Positions 47,005 to 60,514 are shown, numbered from the stretch's first letter. The stretch is 64,000 nt of DNA from Amaranthus tricolor (GCF_026212465.1 NC_080055.1:20226569-20290568), one strand, 5' to 3'. The notes: generated by a model from the sequence alone, not told the origin. Numbers and translations: made by a program.

Positions 47005-48720
47005 AAAAAAGAATGGAGACAAAGTATAACTTTTCTTCCAATGACTTTTTATTTTAATCTATCCTTTTCTGTAATATGTATGATGATTTTCTTCTACTGT
47101 AAATAAATTATTTGATCGTTTTTGCAACACCCTAATTACTCGCGGACCCTGTTAATAGGTAATATTTAATTTTGGTAATATTTAATTTTGGAATCCATTA
47201 ATACTTGAAAAAGTAGAAGTATAAATAATGTAATCTCCTATTGCATATATTAGAATATTGCGTAGCTTTGAGCTTGCTTGAGATTTTACTTCATTAGTGT
47301 ATACACACAACTCACCTTGGCTCTGGTAACTTCGAAAAGTTTCCTTAATCTAAGGTTAGTGTATACGAAAATAGAAAATTGGTGTAAACACACAAGTACA
47401 TAAACTCCAAACAGCTCTAGGCTATATCTTAGTCAGTATCATGTAATTAGTAAACTGTAATATAAATGAAGATCACAAACAACTTGAAAGAGAATGTGAC
47501 TTAAATACGAAAATCTTAGGTTAATTGTTTGTTTTGCTCAACTATACTATTATCTGACAGTTTTTCTAAACATTTTTTCAGGTTCATAATTTCAATCCTA
47601 CTTTGTCGTAATTTTCTAAGAAAAAAAAAAGAGTTACTCTTGTGAGAAAACATCTCTCGATGAGACACCTTCAACAAGCAATATTATTAGATGAACAATT
47701 TAACCCATATATGAGATGCATCTCTCAATGAAACCGTCTTATACAAAGTGAAAAAATAAGGTACCAAATTAAATTAAAATGAAACTTAAATGTATTCACA
47801 AACATTAATAACAATTGACACATTAATTTATTTGATAACTTCCGGAAAAAAAAATAAAAATATATCCTCGGCTGGCGTTGTTGGTGCTGGGGTGGTTGTT
47901 CCAAAATGGCAACATCATTGTCGGATGGTATGCAGGGCATATTCCACAAACAAAAGAACAGAGGAGTTAGCTTTTCCTTCTTAATACCTCGAAAAACCAT
48001 TGGGATTACAGGTAAATAATCAGCAAAACTAACCATCTTGGATTGATTAACATAAAGCTCGCACCCTGCAACGCTAAAAACTTGAACAGCACTAACAACA
48101 GTAACCTATATCATTCATTCTTTCACACCATCACTGAGATTTCTTTTCCTCTCTGCAAACATAACATAGACAATTGAAGAGTTATCGTTCTTTCCTTCGT
48201 TCGACTTCAGACATTTCATACTTTCAATTCTAATCATAACTCATCAAGTAACATGGTAGTACATATTGCTTGATATTAAGATTATTAAGATGCAACATGC
48301 TCACATCCTAATAGCTGCATAATCTCAGCCACCATAATCAAAGCATACATCTTTAAGTCCACTGTCCTGTCATTTAACCTAACTTTCTCCAGAGGACTAC
48401 TTATCCTCTACCTCATAGTAGGCTAGCAGCTATGTAAACTCTTTAACCTAACTACATTTATTACTACATGACAAGAAAGCTTCCTCGTTAAGACCGAATT
48501 CATAGATTTGTTATTCTCCATAATCAATTTGAGAAATATATAATACTAAGGTAGCAAAAACGTAAAATTTTTTGTTTCTGAAATTTCATCGACATATTAA
48601 GCATCATTGTATTGTTTAAAACCAATATTGTGAGTTCTCAAAAACGTTTGGGCATCTTTTTCAATGATCTTTCATTTGCCTTCTTTTTCCTTCGCCTAAT
48701 GCATTGGAGTAGCCTCCTTA
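47005..48720. other. Spacer downstream of the PPR gene
   Basis: The 3' side of the PPR gene. A TAATATTTAATTTTGG unit is duplicated at 47159-47190. A short MITE relative with TGTGAGAAAACATCTCTC and CATCTCTCAATGAAACCGTC ends lies at 47636-47750. On the minus strand, 48036-47850 reads MVSFADYLPVIPMVFRGIKK and continues without a stop to 47725; it has rather coding-like composition but no recognised family. The 3' untranslated region of the PPR gene probably extends into 48.1-48.7 kb. Confidence 0.4.
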
Positions 48721-51700
48721 TTATTGACAATTAATCATCCATAGAGTAAAGAGGGCTAAGACGTGAGAGAGATCACCTGATGAAGTTTCCTTCTGTTTGG
48801 ACCCGATTTTCCCTTTCGCCCCGACTTTCTTTTTGAATGGAACCGTATTTGATTTCCTTCTGGATTCTTCACAAGTTCTACTCAGAAGATCAGCATACTT
48901 GTCCAATAATTTCTCTTTGTCATCCACCATGCCCAACAATTCATATGCATCTGCCACTTTCTGCACTATTGACTTCTCTGGAGGTTTACGATCAAAAGCC
49001 TCCAGGCTTTTGAAAAGCTTCATGGCAAAAAGTTATAAATTAGGCCAGCAAGATACAACAAGAACAAGACTATGTTTAAGACTATGTTTGGACAAGAATT
49101 TAAGAGGGAAAGAAAGGAACGAAAGGAAAAGAGAGGGAAGGAAAGAAAGGATAGGGAATAGTATAGGAAGTTATATTGTTTGTTTCAGAGAAAGGAAAGG
49201 AACGGAAAGGAAGGGAGAGGATTAGAGGAAGATAAAAATATCATTTTTCTTTCAAATCTTTATGCTTTTAGGGAGATTTGATCATTAACAAAATAAAGGA
49301 ACTAAATCCTTTCAAATCCCTTCCTTCCAACTCCCTCCCTTCAAAATTTGTATCCAAACAAAGAAATTACATCCTTTTAGATCCCTCCCCTTTCTATCCC
49401 TCCAAACAAGGTGTACATGAAGGTCCTACTAAGGACTGGTGTGTGCCTCTAGGGATATAAAGATTTAGACAGCTGTATTCTGGATAAACAGCAAATTCAC
49501 CCTAAACAAAAGGCATTCAAGAGAACAAAGAGAAGCCAAATGTAGTGAAATAATTTCCCATACTTTGTAAATAGTTTTAGATACAGTGGGTATAATATGA
49601 TAACAACATTAATAATGCACTAAAATATCCAAATTCAAAAGCAAGTGTAAATATCTGTGGAAGTAATAGAATTTTTAGATATGTTATCCGACTGAAACTC
49701 GCAACAGATTGAAAGTAATTCCACAAGTCGAGAACATCACCCTAAAAAAATGCAGAAAATTACCAAGGACAGCACAGGCTTGTCGACTTAGGCGCCCTGT
49801 ACTATGTAGCTTATTCCAGGAAAATAACTTTCGGTAAGATCATATAAGTCCATTGTAGTAAATATAAAAGGCCTATAGGTTCAGATAAGCTGACATGAAG
49901 GTTAATCACTAATCATGATCAATAAGGTGAATCTTTCTCACACACTCTACTCATTTCAAAGCAAATAAGTTCATATAAGGGTTAAGTTCAGAATAATCAA
50001 TAAAGTCCAGATAAGGACTAATACATTTGCCTATGTTTAGATAAGTTAAGACACCAAACCAATGCTTTATACCTTTTATTTCTGTTTAGACAATAAATGC
50101 TCCTGGAAAGGTTACAATTAGCTAATAAATGATCTTGCTTCGAATGAATGTAGTCATACAGGATGTTATATAACAATTATGATGCACACATTAGCCTTTA
50201 CAATCTGTTGTACCTCTCTGTATTTATACTTTTGAAGCATAGTATAACATAACTTAAGACTTGTACTTAAGTTAAGTTAATAGAAAAGTTCAGAACTTTT
50301 TATGCCTTAAAACGACGAGATAGGGCAAAGAAGATTATATTTTGAAGTTTTACCTGTAGGACATAGCAAATAGTTCCATATTTCAATTAAATGGAATTCC
50401 AGTTTGTACCTTACAAATCCTTTTAAGATACCATTACCGTGATTCCACAATCTATAATCATGACTTCTGAGTGACATGACATATCTGTGTACATCTATAT
50501 CCTAAAGAGCATGGTTTTAGCAGTGCATAGGCAACTCAAAAAGCTTAAGGTTTGTTTGGATGGGAGAGGAAAGGTAGGGAGGGATTTGGAAGGGTACAAA
50601 TTCCTTTGTTTGGATACAAAATTTGGAGAGGGATTTAAAAGGAAGGGATTAGTTTCCTTAATTTTGTTGATAAAAAAATCTCTCCATAAGTGGAATGATT
50701 CGGAAGGAAAATGGATTTGTCCTTCCTCTCCTTTCCTTTCCCTTTTAAAAAGACAAGGGAAAATTTTTTTATCATTCCCTCCATTTCCTTCCCTTTCCTT
50801 TCCCTCCCTTCCCGTTCCCTTCTTTTCCTTTCCTTCCAAAGTTCTTATCCAAACATAGTGTGAATGAACCCTCGTTGACCATTTTTCTTATGTGACTTCA
50901 GGGAATCTCTCATATTCCCATTATGATTACCACATACATCGATAAATTGTCAAAGGTATGGTGAAGATGGATCTTGCCCCAAGGACTTAAGAACCATTGA
51001 AAGCCCATAATCAATTGCTTTCAATTTTTTGGACGAAAAACCTTTAGATCATTTGACACTAATCGTGAAGGACGGGAGGAAATTCGGATGTTACATTATA
51101 ACTTTGTATGGTTTTAAGGAGTTAAGTCATTTTAAAACGCAAGCGTCGACATTGGAACCACGATCCATGCTTGGCATGTTGATTTGAGAAACCGGCGATG
51201 AATCATCCCGCCGTGGTGTGAGATTTTAAAGGCAATGATGCCTTAGATTAGTTTAATGTTTTTATTGTGCTAATTGCTCTATCACATGTTCAAGTTTTAG
51301 TAGAGATGCTGCCGAAATTTTCACTCACCTTTTTTAAATTAATATGTAACGTTTATTTAAATTCTTTTTCTTTTCTTTTATGTAACACCAGAATTAACTC
51401 CCGTCCTTCACGATTTTCGGTTTCGTAAAAGGGGTCGGAAATTCAAGGGTGTTACATATAAACTACGCAGCGGAAATACAAATGTACAAGGGAGGACACA
51501 AGGCCTCATAACAAAACATATACCACCAAAGTTTACAAAAGATAACAAGAGCTACAAAATCGAAAGATAACGGTATGACACAGGTTATGTTTCGCCCTCA
51601 TCACTTTCTAATTTTTGTCTACAAAACAAGCTTGTAAAATGTCCATTATAACATTAGTTTTTCTTCCATTCCAAGTATATCACAGCAATTATAAAAATGA

Positions 51701-54700
51701 AACAATCAACGGTTAACAAATGCAAGTAATAGCATCAAATATCTCAATATCAAACAAAATTTCCAGCTGATAAATACTGGATTGTAAACAAAATCCAAAT
51801 GGCTAACTTGGCAACTTTACTATTTGCAATTTCCAATGGAGTAATTTAAAACACCAATCGTACAGTGATAAATGACAAACATATAGTTGCAGTCCACTGC
51901 ATGGTTCCATTCCATACCATAAGACTTATGACATTCTTAAGGTCCATACCTTAAACTCCATTACAGGAAAGAAGAGAAATAAGGTTCATGACCCTGGAAG
52001 AGCAGTAGCGTCACCTCTATCGGTCGCATGTGGCACAGAAGAGAGGCGAGGCTGTTGATACCATTGACATAGGACAATTGGAGTGCACTTCCCCAAAAGA
52101 TATCTTAAGGACAGGAGAGCCCCTTGCCCAATGTAAATTCCACGTAAATGTCCCAAACTACCGATGTGGGGTTCACGCATTAACCCTTCATCCGTCTAAG
52201 GATTTAAGTCTCATACCTTAACCCCCATTACCATGCAATGGACCATAACAATTGATCACATATTAAATCACACTGAAAGAGGAAGGATGAAAGAGAGAGA
52301 TAAAAAGGATGTACCTTGACTAGACGATCCAACATATTGTTTCGATGATAGATTGAAATCATGAGATGGCATGCTTGCCATGGCACTGAATGAAGATCAT
52401 TACCAATCTTTCTCATCCAAAAATTATGAGCTTCCTCGGCTCGGTGGTCCATATCTAAAGCTCGTATCAGCTGCTTGTATGTTCCTATTGTGTTGCCTTG
52501 ACCTTTGCTTAGCATCCATTTTATTACCTTAAAAGGCCACAACACAGAAAACTTCAAAATAAAAAAGATACCAAATACAATTGCGATATTTTTAACCCAT
52601 GATAGCACTGACATCAAACACTTGCCTCAGAAACTATCTGAGTCTCATGAAACAAAAAATTTTGCTAGCTAATGATGTTATTTATAAGCAAACAGTTTCT
52701 TGCAATGAAAACAAAAGAGACTGTCATCGCCAATGTTACATCAAGTGATATAGGACATAAAAAAGCAAAGCGCAATGACCTCGGTTCATAATATGAGTAC
52801 AAAAACAGACTATTCCCAAACCTAGTAAAAGAACCACCTAATTCCATGTTCACAATGGTCAAGTGTCTACCATGTGGTATTGCATCCACAAAAGTTCCAT
52901 AACACTTGATTTTCATGTGAAAATCACCAGTTGATAAGAAAATGCATGCGGAAAATTCTGAACATCACTACATTATTTCATAATAGTGTGATTGTAAACA
53001 ATAGAATAATTCTGATTTTATGGTTTCACACAATGACACACATAAGCATATCCTTCCATTTCACTCCTCTTCCTCACTTAATATAAGCACACACACACAC
53101 ACAAGGAAATGAAAATATTAGCTAGTACCTGTATAACTCTGTGCCACTGTTGGTTTTTTTCAAGAACCAGCATTACATTCTTGAGTGCAGCGATTGGAAA
53201 ATCCTGCTCCCAAGCCACCCAAGCGTCAAGTGTGCCATAGATAGCTTCTTTACTATCTTCCAGATCAAAAAGCTGCAAGAACAGCCAAATTCAAAGAGTA
53301 TAGAAATAAGAGTGATCAATCATATATCTACTCATTGAAACGTAATGTATTCCACAGGAAGTAAAAACACATATGCAGTACACGACATTGAGATATCATG
53401 AAATAGTGTGGGTAATCAGAACGTTAAATGAAGCATCGGGTACAATCAATCACAAGGTCCTCACTACAAAGTGGGTGAACTTCAACCGTAACACGATAAA
53501 GTGGATAAGTTATAGCAAACAATGGTTTTAAGCCAATCAAATTACTATCTCCATTTGAATCAAGAAACAATCAAGAATGATAGAAAGTAAAATCTAATTG
53601 CTAAAACTTGTCCCAGTACTGGAAACAATCAAGAAATATTTAAATTACTATCTCCATCCTTGTCTTCCTTAGGTAAAAAGTAAAAACCCTAAATAAACGA
53701 TAATTGATTAATCAAATTTACTTTGACAAACATATAACATTCTCAAAAGAAAATATTGCCACGACATTTGTCTTGTCAAGATATGATTAACACCATCAAC
53801 AACATAAAAATACAGTCTAAAGACCTCTTTGAAATTTAGAAGTGACGGCCGTTGGTCGGGGAAACCAGCACTTTTGGCATAGGAAGACATAAGACAAGGA
53901 AAACAAACAACGAAATAAACATCAAACCCTACTTCACAAACACTGACCAACAATGTCCTAGACAGATGTAACAACTAAGCTCCTGTTCTGCTCAATTTAC
54001 CAAAATTAATTTTCAGTAAAATTTGTTTTAAGCCTTAAAAAATACTTTTGATCAGTGAGTACAAGTTTTAGTTAGTAACAATTAGTTTTATTGTTGTTAA
54101 AATCGCGATTTGGATCATAGAATCGTACGATTCTACAACCCAGATCAGACCTAACGACTAGGATCGTTAGTGGAATCAGAATCAAGTGGGATCATTGGTG
54201 GGATCGTTAGAATCGGCTATGATCGGCCGGAATCGCGATTCTATGATGATCCCAACAATTCTACTCTCCAAAAAACCTTCGAAGTGGGATCGTTGAATCA
54301 GCTAGGATCGACTACAATCAAATGGGATCATTGGCGCAATTGTTAGAATCGGTAGGATAGGCTAGAATCGTTGTTAGGATCGACTAGGATCGTTAGTTCA
54401 AAACTACTAATTTGAATTTTTTGCTAGTATCTTTGTTCTTTTTTGCTTACTATGGTTTATTATTATATCCTTGTATGTATATGCTCTAAATATATTATGT
54501 GTAGTGTATATGTAACACCCTCAGAATAGGTTGAACTTTTGAAAACACCTTTAATGGAAAACATGAGCCAAAACCTACTCATGGGAGTGTTACCGCCACA
54601 TCTATTTCTAATAAAATAAATGTAAGGCTTAACGACTAAGAAATAACTTCATAACTTTAAATCCAACAGAGGGTCTTACAACATAAGAAAAGACGGAACG

Positions 54701-57700
54701 CTATCTATGTCCATATAAAATTTAAACAACTTCAGGTAAAATTTAAACTGAAATACGACTCTAATAAAAGCTATGTTTCTAGGTGATCCTCAGTCCACGA
54801 TTCCCACGCAATCAATAATCTGCAACATAAGAATGCAAGAAAAAAAACAAGGGAAAAACTCTCAAAATCAGGAAATTGAGTAATTCCAACTCCATCTCGT
54901 AAAACGATTAAGTTTGAAAATGATTTAAGAAAATAAAATATAATCAAATTGAAAATAATTTTACAAAATAACATATAGCTGAGTTTAAAAAAAACAATTT
55001 GAGAAAACAATATATATAATATCACATAAACCAATTTATTAATTTGATATTTAATAATGGCAAACACATAATCAATTTTTAATTTGAGGGAACGGGAACG
55101 CCAGTAGGCCGAGGCTTTACCCCTATACCTACTTCATCAAGAGGTCGTCACCCCAAATAATTCAAGGCCAGCAAAGTAGTCTCAGGGAACCCTAGTGTGC
55201 ACACCCCTTCTACTTGGATCACAACAAATAGAAGGAAGACCAAACATCGTATCAAGTATCAGAAATAATAATAATTCCTGTCGGCAGCTATACTAACCAA
55301 ACAGGACAACCGGTTCATCACCCTTATACTTGGATCACAACAAATATAAGAGCTTCATTTCCCTCGTGTTACACTTTACGTGATTTAATATATTTTAATA
55401 ATTAGTCGCGTACACACAAACATATAATCAAACATACATTATACATTTTATTTTATGATCATAGGTTTTCCCAAGAAAAATATATCTCAAGAATATTCAA
55501 TTGCAATATTAATATCATAATATTTTTCTCCCAAATTCAATCGCATTTAAAATCATTATTAAAATAATAATATAACTTTCATCAAAATAATAATATTATA
55601 AGTATTTCTCTTTCAAATTAAACCGTATCTAATTTCGTTATCAAAATAATAATATAAATTTTATCAAAATAGTAATTATAAATTCAAGTTTGACAAAAAT
55701 AATAGTAGATATATTTTGAGAATATATAAAACATAATATCATACAAAATAATGTCATATTAAATCATGCATTCTATTTAAACACATTAATTATCACTTAG
55801 CACATAATACTAACGGGATAGTCCTAATTAGATGGACATTGAGAATTACCTTGTCACGCGATCCTAGACAACGTACGCTCCTAATAATCTCTGTCTACGA
55901 ATTCGCTGTCTTTAATATCGAAATTTTGCGTTTTCTTGACTAAATTTTAAGCAATTAGAGGATGAAGGAAGTAGTTTGTAGGAGATAAAGAAAGTGTGAG
56001 TAATAATGTGAATGAATTAAGGGTGAATGGTTTAATTTATAGTCGGTAATTGAAGTTAGTTATAAGATTTAGAGGGAGAAGTGGGAAGTTATTTGTTAAT
56101 GGGGAGTTATTTTATTTTATTTTTTTTTATTTTTAAAATTTCTAAAATTTATTTATTTATTTATTTATTATTATTATTATTATTATTTTTAAAAAAAGAC
56201 GGATGTTACAGTATATCTTATATATATCTTAAGAAAAAGTATGGGTTCTTAACGCTTTATTATTTTGAAAACGATCAAACAATAAACATAGACATAATAC
56301 AACTTGTTATTTTTGCAAATTTGTAAGATCGTCCGATCCTACAATCCTGATCCCCACCAGTTGATTTCGATCCTACGTAGAATTCTGATTCTAACAACCT
56401 TGGTTATAACTTTCATAACTCTATTGTATTTAATAAATAATTTTTAATGACTGAAATTATTATTAGAACAACAAATAAGGTGAAAAAACAGCACAAAAAA
56501 ATAACAACATATTCCAAGTTTTTGCAATCCCGTCACACCCAAGATGCACGGTATGAACAGCTACACCTTACATGTAATTCTGCCCCACCAAAAACAAACA
56601 AAACTACAGATTACTGATCTTAAGTTCTCAATCTAGTACACATTCTAGTGCAATGCCCAAATTTACATAGGTATTTGTCTTCCATTATGAGAAAAAAAAA
56701 AATCTATAAGCGGTATAATCCTCCAACTACTGCTACAAAAAAGAACCATGCCAAATTTTGATGCCATTGGGAACGGATCAGCTGCATGCATCCAAATTCT
56801 ACTACATGCCGTCATCCACTAACATTATACATAATTAGTTTTATCCATAGCCAACAGGTCTTGTAAGCCCACTTTTCTAACATCATTTTAGTCATATACA
56901 ACCTCCTCAAAATTTGTGTTCCCAACTCTCCACTTTCCTTGCCGATGCATTTGGTGGTCAACAGTACACTTTGCAAAGCCAAATCAACTACGCCACCTTG
57001 ATACGTAAATTTTGTGCCCCCCTACCCCCCCCAATGTTTACACAATGAATCTATCCCTTGGAGTATTTCCCATAAATCCATATCTAACATATGCATGGCT
57101 ACGATCCTTATCAAAGGCTCTCCATTTGGACCAACATAAAAGTGTTAGTTTTTGATAGATGTCTAAAAAATTTGCCTTCAACTATAGAGGTATGATACAT
57201 CCACAAAACCTGCCCACCACATTCATTTGAGCCACCCAACCTCTCTAAATTTATATGTCCATCCTCTAAAAATCAACCCAAATACTTCAAAGGCTCACCT
57301 ATAGCTAGCACTAAATGATATAACATGATCCTTCTAGCAAGCTTAGCTTCTACCTTCAAATTAAGCAAAGGCCAACACTAGTTTATTGTTATTTTACTAT
57401 TTTCATGATTTTTAGTTAAGAATAATTGAGTTTAAGTTTCCATCAAAAAGGGAAAAATAGAGAATGAAAATTGGAAAGGAATAATATGTGAATCCTTTGG
57501 CAATCGGCACCATAGTTGAACCAAAGATTATGAGGAGCTCAATCAATTTATTAATTTTCTTCATCTCCTTACCACTACTTAATATCAACCACTAGGGGCA
57601 AGCATGTATGATTCAAATTTTTGACTATCAACTTTTTGAAAATTTTCCATATTGTTGGTCCAATATGAAGTGTTGATACTCCAAAAAAACGTCCTAGTAG

Positions 57701-60514
57701 CTTCTCCTGATTAAGGTTTTGAGTGAATCAAAATTTTGAGCTCTTTCGACCCTAGCCCTCCGCTGTATATGGTATACGATTGATCTTTTGTCCCTTAATT
57801 TCGAGTTTTTTCAAAGATCTATAGTTCGTGGTCTCGAATCATAATAGAATATAGTAAAACGACTCATCAAATTATGTGCAATTCTTATTTATGTGCTCAG
57901 AAGTTGCATATAATGTTTGTTATCAAGAGTCAATCAAAAACCACCTCTTTGTTGTCACTAACAAGATTATAACACGAGCAAGGTTGCGTATATTTGACCC
58001 CCTTAAACCCCACTTAGGTGGGAGCCACTTAAAGGCCTTTGGGTTAATAGAATGTTGGAATATTGTTGAATGAATCTTTTAGCACCTTTTCTAATTTAAT
58101 TACAAAAAGCTCTATTGCTAGTCAAACAAATAAAGAACAATGTCTAAATATAAACTATCAAACATAAGTACTTGAAGTGACAAACTCAAAATTAGCTCTG
58201 ACCAAACACTTTACATAGTAAGCTAGATCAATCTCATATTGCATCACCAGAAATAGCCTTCGTCCATTTTACACAGTTAGTTCAACAATAAAGTAACCAA
58301 TGCTTAAAAGTCATTACTATGACAATATGGGCACTCAAGACCCCACGATAAGAACAATGACCATGTTAAAGACCCTTAAAGAAATTCCAAGCTAGAAAAT
58401 ATTGCAATCCCTCATTAGTGGACAAACAAGGGGGGAGAAGTTCCTATGTTTCCATTAGTTGTAACAACATCCTACTGCCTTTATCTATTACACCAAGTGA
58501 TAAAATTTGCATCTATGTTGAGCAAATTGAATCGAATAAACTAAGGAAGGAATACATGGAAGCTAATACTAAAAGATAAAAAAAATTGAGAAAGGTGAAC
58601 CTCAATATGAAGAGAAATATTGTTGCAAGCCTACAACTTCAAATGATTGAGTTTCAACCTCCCAAAACTCATTTATCATCAAAAACAACTGATAAACTAA
58701 CAAGAAAATTAACTTATAAAACAACCTCACCCAAGTCTAAATTTGATTGGCCTTCACAATCTTTAGACCAATGTGTCATTTGTAGCATTCAAGGTATTGT
58801 TTCAGGTAGAGAATACCCATGTTTATAGGCAGTGGCTTCCAAATCATTTTTCTCATAGCAATCTATGTAATCCACATTCCAAAAAAGGTCAAATCTCAAG
58901 GCACATCAACTAAACAAATTCCTCAATAAATGATTGCCTAGGGAATATGAGCAATCAGTTGCAATCACTTGCAATCCCAAGCTTAAATTTGCAGTACTAA
59001 TCATTTTTCAATTGTCTAAAGCCTTAAACTTCTCTGTTTTTGACAAACTAATTGGTTGAATCATGAAAAGCTTATCTTCAACGATGCACTAATTTATCAT
59101 AATTGATAATTTTAGCTCAACTTAAATGAGTGTCAAATTTTGCCAAATTCTCCACCTGTAGAGTTGTGAGGCTCCTAACAACTCATGTCAAATGACGGCA
59201 AGCATGATCTAGTCTAATAACCGATTAAGTGTTTATTAGAGAAAATTAACAACATTTTAACATATTATTCTTTGGAGACTTGACCGATTTTGACACTTAA
59301 CCGATTAAGTGTCTAATAATCGATTAAGTATTTATTAGAAACAATCTCCAATACCCTCATTTTAACATTAAAGAAAAACCAGTGGCGTCATATAGTTGAG
59401 TAGGATGAAATTTAAGGGGTGTCACTCTCCATATGCTCGACTACAATTGGAAATGTGTGAAATGCAAATTGGTAGAAGGACACACTTTAAGGATAATTAA
59501 CCACACAAGGCAGAAAATGATTTCCCATATTTGTTCCCCATATTAAGCTGAACCACGAACTAGGTAACAATTGCATTATTTATTTCTTTTTTTCACAATC
59601 TAGAGTTTCAAACCTGGTGTTCTGCCGGTCACTTCAATAGGCAGTCACTCTTCTACAATAACATCCCAAGGTATAATAATCTAGAATCCTAGTATAATGA
59701 GCACTTGTTATAATACTCCGTGTTTCTTCATCTTAGTATCATCAATACAGGTATTTAATACCCTTATAATACAGAAAGTCAGAAAAAATGGACGCGAAAA
59801 AAGGTATCTGACAGCACTCCAGAAATGTTAACATTTTTCACCATTTTAGATTTTGGCAACATATTTCCCAAAAGGAACTTCAGGTCTAGTAACTCTATGC
59901 CTCTATCACAAAGAATGTTTAAGTTATTGGAAAAGTATAAGAATATTATGAGGAAATAAGAAAACTTTACTACATTTACCATTGAACTTTATGATTCCTA
60001 CAATTCACTTTACTAGCAATTCACACATATTGCCAATAAAATGCAGTAACGTAGCAAACTTACCGTCTTGATAAGAAATTTGGTCTTCTCTTTCCTTGTA
60101 ATATGTTGTCCTATAAGAAATTTTTGTTCATTGCCATTTCCCCTCCCATGTTCATTAGATGTCACCTTGTTTCGACCCTAAAAAAGCAAGGCAATAATTT
60201 TACAGAAAACAAAGAAATTGCTCAGCGTTTATGCCAAAAATAAAAAAATTATAAAAAAAAAGAAAAAGAAAAAAAAGTGTCCTTTGAAAAATGAGAGATA
60301 TTGCAATGTACCTCAGCTTGGGGCATTGTACAGAAATATAGTTTCGGGGATTGGCATCTAACCACGCTGATCTCCGAGCTACGACGTAACTAGAAAACCG
60401 CGCAAATTTACAATTATAAATATCAAACTCTCCAAAAAGATAAATTGATTACTAATTAGTAATTAGGGATTGTTATACTCTTACCACATGCCGAACCACT
60501 GATCGCAACATCAT
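48721..60514 (-). CDS. PPR protein, At4g18975-like, six exons
   Basis: Exons on the minus strand, all joined in phase 0 with GT-AG borders: 60485-60514, 60312-60389, 60064-60177, 53129-53272, 52315-52527 and 48721-49017. They encode 291 residues. The start is the first of two adjacent ATGs; an in-frame stop lies upstream. Residues 1-36 are rich in Arg/Ser with few acids, which suits an organelle transit peptide. GQHITRKEKTKFLIK ends exon 3. LFDLEDSKEAIYGTLDAWVA begins exon 4, and exons 5-6 carry PPR-like helices (KWMLSKGQGNTIGTYKQLIR, WQACHLMISIYHRNNMLDRL, VADAYELLGM). The tail is Lys-rich. Order, length and wording fit the plant family of Arabidopsis At4g18975 as I remember it. PPR proteins bind organelle RNA; the target is unknown. 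Introns of 6.8 and 3.3 kb are filled with repeats. A donor-like GTGATC near 48773 leaves a slightly different C-terminus possible. Confidence 0.88.
49070..49415. repeat. Foldback MITE in PPR intron 5, copy 1
   Basis: Starts ACTATGTTTGGACAAGAATT, continues with GGAAAGAAAGG-type purine runs, and ends with CTTTCTATCCCTCCAAACAA. The two sides are inverted, with matching AAATCCCTTCC/GGAAGG words. Same family as 50545-50868 but in opposite orientation. Confidence 0.72.
50545..50868. repeat. Foldback MITE in PPR intron 5, copy 2
   Basis: Starts AGGTTTGTTTGGATGGGAGA and ends TTCTTATCCAAACATAGTG; the reverse complement of this end matches the start of copy 1 (CACTATGTTTGGATAAGAAC against ACTATGTTTGGACAAGAATT). 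Purine-rich and pyrimidine-rich halves can pair. The open frames over it only read the GGAAGG repeat. Confidence 0.75.
51056..51456. repeat. Inverted pair of TGTAACA-type LTR ends
   Basis: 51056-51103 is, on the minus strand, TGTAACATCCGAATTTCCTC followed by CCGTCCTTCACGATTAG. 51381-51415 on the plus strand is TGTAACACCAGAATTAACTC followed by CCGTCCTTCACGATTTT. The plus copy folds back through AAGGGTGTTACA at 51445-51456 as a 76-bp hairpin and then continues with ACTACGCAGCGGAAAT, as at 43567. Two LTR starts of one family thus face away from each other, ~280 bp apart, inside PPR intron 5. The extent of the plus copy (possibly to ~52230) is unclear. Confidence 0.55.
54090..56408. repeat. GATCG-rich non-autonomous element, split by a solo LTR
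   Basis: The left part (54090-54400) starts TTGTTGTTAAAATCGCGATT and repeats GGATCGTTAG/GAATCG words. The right part (56325-56408), read inward, starts AACCAAGGTTGTTAGAATCA and has GTAGGATCG. The two ends form an imperfect inverted repeat separated by the 1.7-kb solo LTR. No coding. It lies in PPR intron 3. Confidence 0.55.
54511..56210 (+). mobile_element. Solo LTR (1.7 kb) in PPR intron 3
   Basis: Starts TGTAACACCCTCAGAATAGG, ends GACGGATGTTACA, and is flanked on both sides by GTATA (54506-54510, 56211-56215), a clean 5-bp target duplication. The first ~75 bp can fold (ACACCCTC...GGGAGTGTTAC), like the hairpins at 27712 and 51381. No polyprotein sequence or second LTR is present, so it is a recombined solo LTR. 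TGTAACACC starts are common in plant Ty3-type (chromovirus) LTRs, which is the likely parentage. An ATT-repeat lies near its 3' end (56150-56190). Confidence 0.8.
56409..60063. other. Rest of PPR intron 3
   Basis: 3.6 kb of intron without host exons. 57200-57370, read on the minus strand, has coding-like phrases (for example around GAGCCTTTGAAGTATTTGGG) that may be an old retroelement, but I cannot name the family. 59215-59345 has three ACCGATTAAGTG(T/C)-type units followed by TTATTAGA(G/A). Open frames such as 58586-58828 are unsupported. Confidence 0.4.

Noticed and set aside
47725..48036. Minus-strand open frame MVSFADYLPVIPMVFRG...
   Set aside because: Coding-like composition, but no recognised domain, and its position 3' of the PPR gene gives no splice link; left as a note only.
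48797..49225. 142-codon plus-strand open frame
   Set aside because: Antisense to the last PPR exon and running into a purine-rich foldback repeat.
50487..50858. Overlapping open frames on both strands
   Set aside because: Both read the purine/pyrimidine foldback MITE in PPR intron 5.
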